Shown here piece by piece: positions 36,772 through 45,758 of a DNA stretch of 64,000 nucleotides. The DNA comes from Aphodosoma sp051870875 (GTDB taxonomy: Bacteria; Bacteroidota; Bacteroidia; Bacteroidales; Paludibacteraceae), in NCBI GenBank assembly GCA_051870875.1, contig JBJECG010000064.1, positions 13,883-77,882 of the forward strand, given 5' to 3'. Numbering within the stretch: the stretch's first letter is position 1; every line of letters begins with the position of its first letter. The translations under genes and the position numbers were made by a program. The notes under the pieces were generated by a model. The model saw only the letters and a list, made by a program, of their open reading frames with translations. It was not told the DNA's origin and made no database searches.

Positions 36772-37956
36772 CTATTTCATCAGTTTGTGCATCTCCTCGC
36801 CCATCAATTTCACTCCTCGCTCTATGATTTCGGGGTTGACATTGGAGAACGATACGCGGATATGCTGGTTGTTCTGGTAGTTTGCGCTGAATGCAATGCC
36901 TTTTACGAATACTACGCCGCGTTGTGAACAGGCTTCGAAGAACTTGTCGATGTCAACGTTTTCTGGTACTCTTGCCCACAGGAAGAAACCTCCTTTAGGG
37001 GTTACGAATGTCATTTCGGGGCAGTACTTGTGCAGACTGTTCACCATTGCATCACGACGTTCTTTGTATGTTTTGCGGAGTGAGGCCACGTAACGGTCCA
37101 TGCGTCCGGATTTCATGAAGTGGTATGCGAGCATCTGAGAGAGCTGCGGAGTGCAGGCATCCATTGACTGTTTGGCTATTTCGGCGGCTTCGTACATTTC
37201 ATTGGGGATGACTGCCCAGCCGAGACGGAGACCGGGACCGAATATCTTTGAGAACGAGCTGCAATAGATGATCTGCTGTTCGTTGGCGGCATAGGTTTTC
37301 ATCGGCACTATGTCGTTCTTGATTTCCTCATCGTAGTACAGCTGTCCGTATGCATCGTCTTCGAGTATCATCACATCGGGGTGTTCGGCCATCACTTTAA
37401 GGAATTCCTCACGGCGTGCACGGCTGTATGTCAGGCCTGCAGGGTTATGGAATGTTGGGGTGGTGTAGATGAATTTGGGATTCTTTTTTAAAGCCTCTTT
37501 CAAATCGGATATGATTATGCCTTCACCGTCCATTTTTACACCGGCAATACGGGCCTGGTATGAGCAGAAAGCTCCGGCAGAGCCGCAGAATACGGGGTCT
37601 TCGGTTAGCATCACATCATTGGGGTCGAGCAGAAGTTTCGACACTATGTTCATCACCTGTGTCGAACCTGTTGTCACTATGATGCGGTTTTTCTCCATGT
37701 TGAATCCACGGCGGGTCATCTCCTCGGTGAGGAGTTTTACAAATGCCGGCATACCGTCGGTCGGTCCGTATTGGAGTGCTACGTCCATATCCGGACGGCT
37801 CATTTCCGCTACCATCTCTTTAAGGTCCTGTACAGGGAAGAGGTCTTCGCCGGGCATACCGCCGGCGAACGAAATTACATTGGGATTGGTCACTGCTTTC
37901 ATCATGCCGCGGATAGGCGACGGGCGAAAGCTGCCCACACATTTTGCATAACGCAT
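36772..37956 (-). CDS. PLP-dependent aminotransferase (2-aminoadipate/LysN-type fold I)
   Basis: About 394 residues from ATG 37956; the frame extends 13 codons to a TTG. It has ISFAGGMPGEDLFP, LQYGPTDGMP, TTGSTQVMNIVSK, PTFHNPAGLTYS and the PLP lysine in CSSFSKIFGPGLRLGW. This is the MocR/LysN-like aminotransferase subgroup without the GntR DNA-binding domain. Likely amino donors are aromatic, branched-chain or 2-aminoadipate amino acids; the sequence does not say which. It may share a transcript with glnS, 102 bases upstream. Confidence 0.9.
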   Translation of the reverse strand: MRYAKCVGSFRPSPIRGMMKAVTNPNVISFAGGMPGEDLFPVQDLKEMVAEMSRPDMDVALQYGPTDGMPAFVKLLTEEMTRRGFNMEKNRIIVTTGSTQVMNIVSKLLLDPNDVMLTEDPVFCGSAGAFCSYQARIAGVKMDGEGIIISDLKEALKKNPKFIYTTPTFHNPAGLTYSRARREEFLKVMAEHPDVMILEDDAYGQLYYDEEIKNDIVPMKTYAANEQQIIYCSSFSKIFGPGLRLGWAVIPNEMYEAAEIAKQSMDACTPQLSQMLAYHFMKSGRMDRYVASLRKTYKERRDAMVNSLHKYCPEMTFVTPKGGFFLWARVPENVDIDKFFEACSQRGVVFVKGIAFSANYQNNQHIRVSFSNVNPEIIERGVKLMGEEMHKLMK

Positions 37957-38058
37957 AGTCTTGAAGTGTTTTATTGGTTTAAGGTTATTGTTCAAGCATT
38001 GTACCGGATTTGTCCGGCATTTTAGGTTCTCTGCGGTGTGATTTCCAGTCTGCCGGCA

Positions 38059-39741
38059 CTACTTTTTGCCTTCTTTGAGTGATACGGTAAGGTTGAATAC
38101 TGGATTGTCCGGAGTGGTGTCAGGGTCGGTATTGAAATATCCCACTTTCAGAAACTGGTATTTGTCTCCGGCTTTGGCATCTTTCAGATAAGTCTCAGCT
38201 CTGGCTCCTTTTATTGTACGGAGGGATCCGGGGTTGAGCAGTTCACGGAAATCGCCGTCTTCGGCCGACGGGTTTTCGCATGCGAAAAGCCTGTCATACA
38301 TACGGACTTCCGCTTCGATGCTGCTGTTGCATTCCACCCAGTTGATGGTGCTTTTCACCTTGCGGTTGCCCCCTTCCGTGCCTGATTTGGTATTGGGGTC
38401 GTAAGTGGCGTAGACTGTGGTTATATTTCCGTCGGCATCTGTATCGCAACCGGTTGCCTGTATTATATAGGCATTTTTCAGACGGACTTCTCGTCCGCCC
38501 GGACTGAGCCTGTAGAAATCTTTGTCGGCTTCACGGCGGAAATCACCACGTTCGATCCACAGTTCGCGCGAGAATGGCATCACACGTGTGCCGGCATCCG
38601 GGTTGTCGGGATTGTTTTCGGCTGCGAGTTGTTCGGTCTCGCCTTCCGGATAGTTGGTCAGCACCAATTTTATCGGATCCATTATGACGCAGACTCTGGG
38701 GACACGAGGCTTCAAATCCTCACGTGCCGCTGCTTCGAGGAGCGATATATCGTTGAGTGCCTCATATTTGGTGTAACCGATTTTGTCTATAAAGGCGCGG
38801 ATACTCTCGGGTGTATAGCCGCGGCGGCGGAGTCCGCATACTGTCGGCATACGAGGGTCGTCCCATCCGTTGACCAGGCCTTCCTGCACCAATTGCAGGA
38901 GTTTGCGTTTGCTCATGACGGTATACGTGAGGTTCAGGCGGTTGAATTCTCGCTGTTTCGGACGGTAGCTGCCTTTTACAAACTGGTCGAGATAATAGTC
39001 GTACAGCGGGCGGTGCACCTCAAATTCAAGGGTGCAGATAGAGTGTGTCACACCCTCGAAATAGTCGCTTTGCCCGTGCGCAAAGTCGTACATGGGATAA
39101 ACTTTCCATTTGGTGCCCGTGCGGTGGTGTGGGTGTGTGGTGATGATACGGTACATGATAGGGTCGCGGAAGTGCATGTTGCTGTGTGCCATGTCTATTT
39201 TTGCACGGAGAACCATTGTCCCGTCGGCAAATTCGCCGCGGTTCATGCGCTCAAACAGGTCAAGACTTTCCTCTGCCGGACGGTCGCGGTAAGGACTGTT
39301 CATACCCGGTGTGGTAGGCGTACCTTTCTGCCTGGCAATCACCTCCGCGCTCTGTTCGTCAACGTAAGCCTTGCCTTCGCGGATAAACTGTTTTGCAAGC
39401 TCGAAGAGTTTGTCGAAATAGTCGGAGGCGTAGTAGATGTTGCCCCATTTGAACCCGAGCCACTTTATGTCTTCCTGGATAGCGTCCACGTATTCCACGT
39501 CTTCCTTTACCGGATTGGTATCGTCGAAACGGAGGTTGCATACGCCGCCGTAACGTTCGGCTATGCCGAAGTCCATGCAGATGGCCTTGGCATGGCCTAT
39601 ATGTATATAACCGTTGGGTTCCGGCGGGAAGCGGGTTTGTATCCGGCCTCCGTTTGCACCTTCCTTTATGTCATTTTCCACTATTTGTTCGATAAAGTTT
39701 GTGCTGCGGCGCGGCTCATTGTCCTCATTGGTCGTTGTCAT
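38059..39741 (-). CDS. glnS: Glutaminyl-tRNA synthetase
   Basis: A 560-residue class I synthetase: RFPPEPNGYIHIGHAKA (HIGH motif), FDDTNP, the tRNA-recognition and catalytic domain with DFAHGQSDYFEGVTHSICTLEF, and VMSKRKLLQL (KMSKS loop), followed by the two C-terminal anticodon-binding barrels. It charges tRNA-Gln directly. A candidate -7 box on this strand lies at 39920-39927 (CAAAATTA on the plus strand), giving a leader of about 180 bases. Confidence 0.97.
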   Translation of the reverse strand: MTTTNEDNEPRRSTNFIEQIVENDIKEGANGGRIQTRFPPEPNGYIHIGHAKAICMDFGIAERYGGVCNLRFDDTNPVKEDVEYVDAIQEDIKWLGFKWGNIYYASDYFDKLFELAKQFIREGKAYVDEQSAEVIARQKGTPTTPGMNSPYRDRPAEESLDLFERMNRGEFADGTMVLRAKIDMAHSNMHFRDPIMYRIITTHPHHRTGTKWKVYPMYDFAHGQSDYFEGVTHSICTLEFEVHRPLYDYYLDQFVKGSYRPKQREFNRLNLTYTVMSKRKLLQLVQEGLVNGWDDPRMPTVCGLRRRGYTPESIRAFIDKIGYTKYEALNDISLLEAAAREDLKPRVPRVCVIMDPIKLVLTNYPEGETEQLAAENNPDNPDAGTRVMPFSRELWIERGDFRREADKDFYRLSPGGREVRLKNAYIIQATGCDTDADGNITTVYATYDPNTKSGTEGGNRKVKSTINWVECNSSIEAEVRMYDRLFACENPSAEDGDFRELLNPGSLRTIKGARAETYLKDAKAGDKYQFLKVGYFNTDPDTTPDNPVFNLTVSLKEGKK

Positions 39742-40007
39742 GGTTTGCTTGGTTTATGTAAATCAATGAATTTTGGCCGGTGATGCGGAGGCATACAGCC
39801 GGTTTGTATTGCCGGCAAAAACCGGGACGCTCTTATTTCCGGAGGACATTCCCATTGCGGCGGTGTGCGCCCTAAGTGGAATATAACGTGCGTTTTACGG
39901 CTTAAACCAGTAATCAGCGCAAAATTAGTGAAAAATATTGATATGGGCGTATTGAATACTGTTTTTTTGACCAAATGAAAAACAATGGAAAAATAGTCGT
40001 GAAAAAT

Positions 40008-40038
40008 TTTGCAATTCCAATAAAAAGCAGTACCTTTG
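40008..40038 (+). promoter_or_regulatory. Promoter of the tRNA cluster
   Basis: TTTG at 40008-40011, a 19-base spacer and TACCTTTG at 40031-40038, 45 bases before the first tRNA. Confidence 0.8.
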
Positions 40039-40082
40039 CATCCGCAAATGGGAGGCGGTGCCTTTTTGCAGATGGATGAAAT

Positions 40083-40155
40083 GCGAAAATAGCTCAGTTG
40101 GTAGAGCATAACCTTGCCAAGGTTAGGGTCGCGGGTTCGAGTCCCGTTTTTCGCT
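40083..40155 (+). tRNA. tRNA-Gly (GCC)
   Basis: A cloverleaf can be drawn with acceptor GCGAAAA/TTTTCGC, D-arm AGCTCAGTTGGTAGAGC, anticodon stem TAACC/GGTTA around TTGCCAA (anticodon GCC) and T-arm with GGTTCGAGTCC. CCA is not encoded. Confidence 0.95.
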
Positions 40156-40162
40156 CTCAGTT

Positions 40163-40249
40163 GCCCAAATGGCGGAATTGGTAGACGCGCTAGTTTCAGG
40201 GACTAGTAACTGCAAAGTTGTGCAAGTTCGAGTCTTGTTTTGGGCACCA
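40163..40249 (+). tRNA. tRNA-Leu (CAG)
   Basis: A class II tRNA with acceptor GCCCAAA/TTTGGGC, anticodon stem CTAGT/ACTAG around TTCAGGG (anticodon CAG), a long variable arm, T-loop GTTCGAGTC and an encoded CCA end. Confidence 0.95.
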
Positions 40250-40265
40250 CATAAAAGCATACGAC

Positions 40266-40352
40266 GCGCAGGTGGTGAAATTGGTATACACGCTACTTTG
40301 AGGGGGTAGTGGCCGCAAGGCCGTGTGAGTTCGAGTCTCATTCTGCGCACCA
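40266..40352 (+). tRNA. tRNA-Leu (GAG)
   Basis: A class II tRNA with acceptor GCGCAGG/TCTGCGC, anticodon loop TTGAGGG (anticodon GAG) on a CTACT/GGTAG stem, variable arm GGCCGCAAGGCC, and an encoded CCA. It lies 16 bases after the previous tRNA on one probable transcript. Confidence 0.95.
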
Positions 40353-40360
40353 GTTACCGG

Positions 40361-40395
40361 AAGCGGGGAAAGTCTGGAGAAGATTTTTCCCGCTT
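40361..40395 (+). terminator. Terminator after the tRNA cluster
   Basis: AAGCGGGGAAA...TTTTTCCCGCTT stem-loop starting nine bases after the last tRNA. Confidence 0.75.
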
Positions 40396-40714
40396 TGCTT
40401 TATGCATCGGGTTATATTCACAATGATTGCATATTCCGTATCAGTTGAAGATGGGTTGGTGGAACCGTTCTTTCAACAACTGAAACGAACATATTCCAGT
40501 TCAAGGGGTGAATCATTGGCAATCTGCAGTGAAACTTCGGGAATTTTGATTCATGTGCACTATTTGGACTACGTTCTGCATTTGTCTCTCAGGCATATTG
40601 CTTGTCCCGGTCGGATAACCCGTCTTTTGATTGTATGTAATATGCTTGTTTTGGGCAAATTGCGCTGGAAAATCAATTGGCAATCAATATTTTGAAACTT
40701 TTGCCGTATGTGCT
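40396..40714. other. Non-coding stretch
   Basis: No convincing gene, RNA or repeat is seen. Open frames here lack family character, and one is merely read through from the tRNA genes. Confidence 0.5.
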
Positions 40715-41173
40715 TTATTTTTCCGCCAGCTGCCGTTGTTTCCGTTTCCTGACAAAGAAGCTGCGCAGCAGTCCGAGTGATTCGTCGGCCAGTATGCCCG
40801 ATATGACTTGCGTTTTCGGGTGCAGAGGTGACAGCGTGTGGCGCGAGTAGCCTTTATGCGGGTCGGCAGCACCGTATACCACACGCTGTATCTGGCTCCA
40901 GCCTATGGCTCCGGCACACATTGTACATGGTTCGAGTGTCACGTACAGGGTACATTCTGTAAGATATTTCCCGCCTGTGACATTTGCTGCAGCGGTTATG
41001 GCCTGCATTTCGGCGTGGGCTGTCACATCGCACAGCGTTTCGGTCAGATTGTGCGCGCGGGCTATGACGCGGCCGTTCCAGACCACTACCGCCCCTACGG
41101 GGATTTCGTCTTCGTCGAATGCGGCCTGGGCTTCAACAAGTGCCTGCCGCATGAAATATTCATCGGACATCAT
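40715..41173 (-). CDS. tadA: tRNA-specific adenosine deaminase-like nucleoside deaminase
   Basis: A 152-residue cytidine-deaminase-fold enzyme with the zinc and proton-shuttle motif HAE (53-55) and the zinc-binding PCTMC (82-86), plus DEIPVGAVVV near the N-terminus. TadA converts A34 to inosine in tRNA-Arg(ACG); related guanine deaminases share this fold, so the substrate is inferred. It starts 7 bases after uvrA and is probably co-transcribed with it. ATG at 41170 is an equally good start. Confidence 0.9.
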   Translation of the reverse strand: MMSDEYFMRQALVEAQAAFDEDEIPVGAVVVWNGRVIARAHNLTETLCDVTAHAEMQAITAAANVTGGKYLTECTLYVTLEPCTMCAGAIGWSQIQRVVYGAADPHKGYSRHTLSPLHPKTQVISGILADESLGLLRSFFVRKRKQRQLAEK

Positions 41174-41180
41174 GACACGG

Positions 41181-43997
41181 TCATTGGTTTTTCGACAACT
41201 TTTTTTTCAGGTATGGTGCGGTGGCCCCCACTCCGGCCTCCGCCACTGTTTCGGGTGTGCCGCATGCTACTATCCGGCCTCCGCCGTATCCGGCCTCCGG
41301 CCCGAGGTCGATGAGCCAGTCGGCCTGGCAGAGGACATCGAGGTTGTGTTCGATGACTACAACGGTGTTGCCGCGTCCTATCAGACGCTGGAGCACTTCC
41401 ATCAGGATTTTTATGTCTTCGAAGTGCAGTCCTGTAGTGGGTTCGTCGAGGATGTACATAGTGCGTCCGGTGTCGCGTTTGGCGAGTTCGGCGGCCAGTT
41501 TGACGCGCTGGCTTTCGCCGCCGGAGAGTGTAGTGGAGCTTTGTCCGAGACGGACGTATCCGAGGCCGACTTCCTGCAGCATTTTAAGTTTGTGGACGAA
41601 TGCGGGCATGTTTTCGAAAAATTCCACTGACTGGTTGATGGTCATGTCGAGTACGTCGGCTATCGACTTGCCCTTGAATTTCACTTCGAGCGTTTCGCGG
41701 TTGTAGCGTTTCCCTCCGCATGTCTCGCAGGGGACGTATACGTCGGGCAGGAAGTTCATTTCTATTTTTTTCATGCCGTTGCCACCGCATGTTTCGCATC
41801 GTCCGCCTTTGGTATTGAAGGAGAAGCGTCCGGGTTTGTAGCCGCGTATTTTCGCTTCGGGCAGTCCGGCAAACAGGTTGCGGATGTCATTGAAAACTCC
41901 GGTGTATGTGGCGGGGTTGGAACGCGGGGTACGTCCGATGGGCTCCTGATTGACCATTACGACTTTGTCTATCTGTTCCATGCCTTCTATTCCTGAGTAT
42001 GGCAGCGGTTCTTGGGTGCTGTGGTAGAAGTGCCGCATGAGGATGGGACATAGTGTACCGTTGATGAGCGATGATTTTCCGCTGCCGGATACTCCGGAGA
42101 TGCAGGTGAGGGTGCCGAGCGGTATTTCGAGTGTCAGATTTTTCAGGTTGTTTCCCGAGGCTCCTGTCAGCCGCAGGTATTGGCCTGTGCCTGTGCGGCG
42201 CGATCCGGGTATGGGGACCGTTTCCATGCCCCGCAGATACCGTGATGTGAGGGTGTCGGTATGAAGCATCCGGGCGAGTGTCCCTTCGAATACTACGTTG
42301 CCTCCGAGACGGCCTGCTCCGGGTCCCATGTCGACAATATAGTCGGCGGCGCGCATCATGTCCTCATCGTGTTCGACCACTATGACGGAGTTGCCCATGT
42401 CCCGCAGTCCTTTAAGCGAGTTGATTAGGCGCGTATTGTCGCACTGGTGAAGGCCGATGCTTGGTTCGTCGAGTATGTAGAGTACGTTTACGAGTTTGCT
42501 GCCTATCTGTGTTGCCAGGCGTATGCGCTGGCTTTCTCCGCCGGAGAGCGAGGCTGCCGAACGTGACAGAGAGAGGTATCCGAGTCCTACACCGAGCAGA
42601 AATCCGAGTCGTGTGCGTATTTCCTTCAGTATTTCAGCCCCGATGGTCTGCTGCCGGTGGTCGAGGTGCGGCTCGGTGTTTTCGAGCCATGCGTGGAGCT
42701 GGTCGAGCTGCATGTCGCTGAGTTCGGCGATGTTCTTGCCGGCGATGCGGAACGAGAGGGCTTCTCTGTTCAGCCGTGTTCCGTGGCAGTGCGGGCATTC
42801 TGTCTGTGTATAGAATCCTTCGGCCCACCGCTGCCCGTTGTCCTCTCCTTCTTCCTGCTGCCGTTCGATGTAGTGTATGAGGCCGTCATATTCCATGCTG
42901 AGGTGTGTGTCGGTCTCGTCTGTCTCTATGTCTATTTTGTCTGGGGTGCCGTTGAGTATCTCGTCGAGCGCAGCTTCGGGCATGTCGGCGATGGGGGTTC
43001 TGGTGTTGCATCCCCAGCGGTCGCAGATTGCACTTATCTGTTTGAATACAATTGTGTCCCGTTCTTTCCCCAATGGGACAATGCCGCCTTTGGCTATTGA
43101 CAGAGAAGGGTCGGGAATGATCTTGCCGGTGTCTATTTTGTTGACGATGCCGAGGCCTTTGCAATATGGGCAGGCGCCTTTGGGGGTGTTGAACGAGAAG
43201 TTGTGCGGAGCGGGTTCGCTGTATGAGATGCCGGTGTCCGGATCCATCAGATGCCGTGACAGGTACCTGTGCCGGCTGCCGTCTTTCTGCATCATGAGCA
43301 TGACACCGTCGCCCATGTCCATTGTCTTCGATATGCTTTTGCCTATGCGTTCGCGTTCGGACTCCCTGATGACGAGTTTGTCTACCACCACTTCGATGTC
43401 GTGGTTGCGGTAGCGGTCGAGTTTCATGCCGGGTTCTATTGTCCTCATTTCACCGTCGACACGGACGTTGGGGTATCCTTTGCGGAGTATGGACTCGAAA
43501 AGTTCCTTGTAGTGGCCTTTGCGGTTGTTGACTACGGGTGCGAGAAACAGCACGGCGTTGCCCTGTTCTTCCCTGATAAGGAAGTCGAGTATCTGTCCGT
43601 CGGTGTATTTCACCATCGCTTTGCCTGATTCATAGCTGTATGCCACTCCTATACGGGCAAAAAGCAGACGGATGAAGTCGGAAATTTCGGTGACGGTGCC
43701 TACCGTTGAACGGGGATTCTTGTTTGTCGTTTTCTGTTCTATGGCTATAACGGGGCTGAGTCCGGTGATTTCATCGACATCGGGGCGTTCCATCGACCCC
43801 ATGAAATGGCGGGCGTATGCCGAGAAAGTGTCGATATACCGGCGTTGGCCTTCTGCGTATATGGTGTCGAATGCCAACGATGATTTGCCGCTGCCACTCA
43901 GACCGGTCACCACCGTGAGGCTGTTGCGGGGGATGCTTACATCCACGTTCTTCAGGTTATGGACACGGGCACCAAGTATTTCTATTGTGTCTGACAT
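41181..43997 (-). CDS. uvrA: Excinuclease ABC subunit A
   Basis: A 938-residue tandem ABC ATPase. The first Walker A is TGLSGSGKSS, the second SGVSGSGKSS; two ABC signatures (SLSGGESQRI and TLSGGESQRV) and two zinc-finger modules (CPYCKGLG...CPHCHG and CETCGGNG...CETCGG) are visible. UvrA scans DNA for bulky lesions and loads UvrB in nucleotide excision repair. ATG 43997 is preferred over 44006 because the family usually starts just before DTIEILGARVHNLKN. tadA follows. Confidence 0.97.
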   Translation of the reverse strand: MSDTIEILGARVHNLKNVDVSIPRNSLTVVTGLSGSGKSSLAFDTIYAEGQRRYIDTFSAYARHFMGSMERPDVDEITGLSPVIAIEQKTTNKNPRSTVGTVTEISDFIRLLFARIGVAYSYESGKAMVKYTDGQILDFLIREEQGNAVLFLAPVVNNRKGHYKELFESILRKGYPNVRVDGEMRTIEPGMKLDRYRNHDIEVVVDKLVIRESERERIGKSISKTMDMGDGVMLMMQKDGSRHRYLSRHLMDPDTGISYSEPAPHNFSFNTPKGACPYCKGLGIVNKIDTGKIIPDPSLSIAKGGIVPLGKERDTIVFKQISAICDRWGCNTRTPIADMPEAALDEILNGTPDKIDIETDETDTHLSMEYDGLIHYIERQQEEGEDNGQRWAEGFYTQTECPHCHGTRLNREALSFRIAGKNIAELSDMQLDQLHAWLENTEPHLDHRQQTIGAEILKEIRTRLGFLLGVGLGYLSLSRSAASLSGGESQRIRLATQIGSKLVNVLYILDEPSIGLHQCDNTRLINSLKGLRDMGNSVIVVEHDEDMMRAADYIVDMGPGAGRLGGNVVFEGTLARMLHTDTLTSRYLRGMETVPIPGSRRTGTGQYLRLTGASGNNLKNLTLEIPLGTLTCISGVSGSGKSSLINGTLCPILMRHFYHSTQEPLPYSGIEGMEQIDKVVMVNQEPIGRTPRSNPATYTGVFNDIRNLFAGLPEAKIRGYKPGRFSFNTKGGRCETCGGNGMKKIEMNFLPDVYVPCETCGGKRYNRETLEVKFKGKSIADVLDMTINQSVEFFENMPAFVHKLKMLQEVGLGYVRLGQSSTTLSGGESQRVKLAAELAKRDTGRTMYILDEPTTGLHFEDIKILMEVLQRLIGRGNTVVVIEHNLDVLCQADWLIDLGPEAGYGGGRIVACGTPETVAEAGVGATAPYLKKKLSKNQ

Positions 43998-44023
43998 ATA
44001 GTGCAAAATTGTACATTACCGTG

Positions 44024-44031
44024 CAAAAATA
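44024..44031 (-). promoter_or_regulatory. -7 promoter box of uvrA
   Basis: CAAAAATA on the plus strand reads TATTTTTG on the minus strand, 27 bases before the uvrA start. No clear -33 element is seen. The remaining DNA to 44304 shows no gene. Confidence 0.5.
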
Positions 44032-44304
44032 CAATTTTTTGAGTAAACTGCCATTCTCTGCATCCATAAAACGATGTATGGAAGATAATGGCTTAGGCAT
44101 CAGGTAAATCCCGGCAAATGCAGGCTGCAAATCCGTAGGATGTAGGGCAAATGTCCGGCAGGCTGCTGTGATACAGCTGTAGACGGCAGCTCCTGATGCT
44201 GATAACTGTATGATCCATAATGTATTGATATGATATATGCAAGACAAAGGCTTGAAAATCGACAAAAATGAGTCCGAAGAGATGTGGATATGAAAAAAAA
44301 TGTG

Positions 44305-44312
44305 TACATTTG
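44305..44312 (+). promoter_or_regulatory. -7 promoter box of tonB
   Basis: TACATTTG matches TAnnTTTG, 36 bases before ATG 44348. Confidence 0.55.
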
Positions 44313-44347
44313 CGGTGCCTAAATTGCAAACAAAACAGACAATACTT

Positions 44348-45037
44348 ATGAATATCAAGAAATCACCAAAAGCCAATTTGGAAGACAAGCGCCTTACCTA
44401 TATCCTCATCGGATTTGTAGTGGCGTTGTCCGTTCTATTTGTAGCCTTTGAATGGACGCAGTCGGAGGTTAAAATTCATGACATTGTGGAAGATGTTGAA
44501 ATAATTGACGAAGATATCCAAATAGACCAGACCATTCAGGACGACACTCCTCCCCCTCCCCCCGCACCGCAGGAGGTACCTGACGTGATTGAGGAAATCG
44601 TAGTGGTTGAAGACGATGTCGAGACTGAGAATATCGATTTCAATACTGAAGACAATCAGGATCTTGTTCAGGAAATAGTGCAGGCTCCGGTCATAGCTCC
44701 GGTAGAAGAAGACGAAGTGGAGGAAATTTTCGTTGTGGTTGAGAAAATGCCTGAATTCCCCGGTGGAATGGCTGCTTTGATGAAATATTTCAGCGACAAT
44801 GTGCGTTACCCTGTCATCGCTGCCGAAAACGGTATACAGGGTCGTGTCGTCTGTAACTTTACCGTATGGAAGGATGGTACCATCCGTGATATCAAGGTAG
44901 TGCGAGGTATTGACAAATCGCTTGACAACGAAGCTGTCCGTCTCATTGAAAACATGCCGAAGTGGCAGCCGGGCGAACAAAGTGGCAAGAAAGTGTCTTG
45001 TAAATATACGGTACCGGTAATGTTCAAGCTGCAGTAA
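44348..45037 (+). CDS. tonB: TonB-family energy transducer
   Basis: A 229-residue protein with one N-terminal membrane helix (TYILIGFVVALSVLFVAF), a periplasmic linker of acidic and proline-rich sequence (PPPPPAPQ, then many Glu/Asp/Val), and a C-terminal TonB domain starting MPEFPGGMAALMKYFSDNVRYP and containing GRVVCNFTV and VRGIDKSLDNEAVRLI. It passes proton-motive-force energy from ExbBD to outer-membrane receptors, of which the window has at least two. The linker is more acidic than the usual Pro-Lys type. No exbB or exbD is adjacent; it is flanked by its own promoter and terminator. Confidence 0.93.
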   Translation: MNIKKSPKANLEDKRLTYILIGFVVALSVLFVAFEWTQSEVKIHDIVEDVEIIDEDIQIDQTIQDDTPPPPPAPQEVPDVIEEIVVVEDDVETENIDFNTEDNQDLVQEIVQAPVIAPVEEDEVEEIFVVVEKMPEFPGGMAALMKYFSDNVRYPVIAAENGIQGRVVCNFTVWKDGTIRDIKVVRGIDKSLDNEAVRLIENMPKWQPGEQSGKKVSCKYTVPVMFKLQ

Positions 45038-45069
45038 CCCGCGGTAACATCCATAACTGATAATTTTTT

Positions 45070-45108
45070 GTCCGGACGCAGTTGCATATATCTGCGTCCG
45101 GACTTTTT
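45070..45108 (+). terminator. Rho-independent terminator
   Basis: A 12-bp perfect GC-rich stem (GTCCGGACGCAG and its complement) followed by TTTTT. Confidence 0.95.
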
Positions 45109-45130
45109 ATAGATATAATCATCTGGCATA

Positions 45131-45161
45131 TTGTGTAATTAAAAAAAAAAGAGTACTTTTG
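45131..45161 (+). promoter_or_regulatory. Promoter of rplS
   Basis: TTG at 45131-45133, a 20-base spacer with a ten-A run, and TACTTTTG at 45154-45161. Confidence 0.7.
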
Positions 45162-45244
45162 CAGCCGTTATGTGTAGCCGCTGACATGGAGTTGCGAAGC
45201 CTGTGAATGCTGCACTATTATTTACTCTAAATGATTCATTGACA

Positions 45245-45589
45245 ATGGATTTAATTAAAATTGCAGAAGAGGCTTTTGCAGTAGAGAACAATCTCCCCTC
45301 ATTCAAGAGCGGTGACACTATCACTGTCGATTACCGTATCAAAGAGGGAAACAAGGAACGTATCCAGCGTTATCGCGGTGTTGTAATCAAAATTTGCGGT
45401 CACGGCAACTCAAAACGCTTTACCGTCCGTAAAATGTCAGACAACGTAGGTGTAGAACGTATCTTTCCTATGAACTCTCCGTTTATCGACAAAATTGAGG
45501 TCAACAAGATAGGTAAGGTACGTCGTGCCAAACTTTACTACTTGCGCAAACTTACCGGTAAGGCTGCCCGTATCGCCGAGAAACGCTGA
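45245..45589 (+). CDS. rplS: 50S ribosomal protein L19
   Basis: 114 residues from ATG 45245; the upstream frame to 45203 is leader sequence. It contains FKSGDTITVDYRI, RIQRYRGVVI, FTVRKMSDNVGVERIFP and KVRRAKLYYLRKLTGKAARI, the full L19 signature. L19 sits at the 30S-50S interface. The neighbours rpsP, rimM and trmD found in many bacteria are absent. It has its own promoter and terminator. Confidence 0.97.
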   Translation: MDLIKIAEEAFAVENNLPSFKSGDTITVDYRIKEGNKERIQRYRGVVIKICGHGNSKRFTVRKMSDNVGVERIFPMNSPFIDKIEVNKIGKVRRAKLYYLRKLTGKAARIAEKR

Positions 45590-45616
45590 TCGGAAGCCGT
45601 CCGGCCTGGCCTATTA

Positions 45617-45664
45617 AGAAACAGGCTTTGTCATGAATCATGACAAAGCCTGTTTCTCTTTTTG
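45617..45664. terminator. Strong rho-independent terminator
   Basis: A 20-bp perfect stem (AGAAACAGGCTTTGTCATGA and its complement) with T-rich flanks. It ends rplS and may also serve the convergent patatin gene. Confidence 0.92.
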
Positions 45665-45758
45665 TCTTTACAATGATACGTCCATTGGGGGAACCCATCC
45701 TCGCATCTGTTGCCGGATCACTTCCCGATCGTTGTACAAGCCCGCTGCCGGCAATACT

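Noticed and set aside
38629..39783. 384-codon plus-strand frame opposite glnS
   Set aside because: It is a shadow of a clear glutaminyl-tRNA synthetase; the codon mirror explains its length.
40123..40350. Minus-strand open frame ending in a KRDSNPRP-type sequence
   Set aside because: It is the reverse strand of the three tRNA genes; such sequences are a well-known false protein family.
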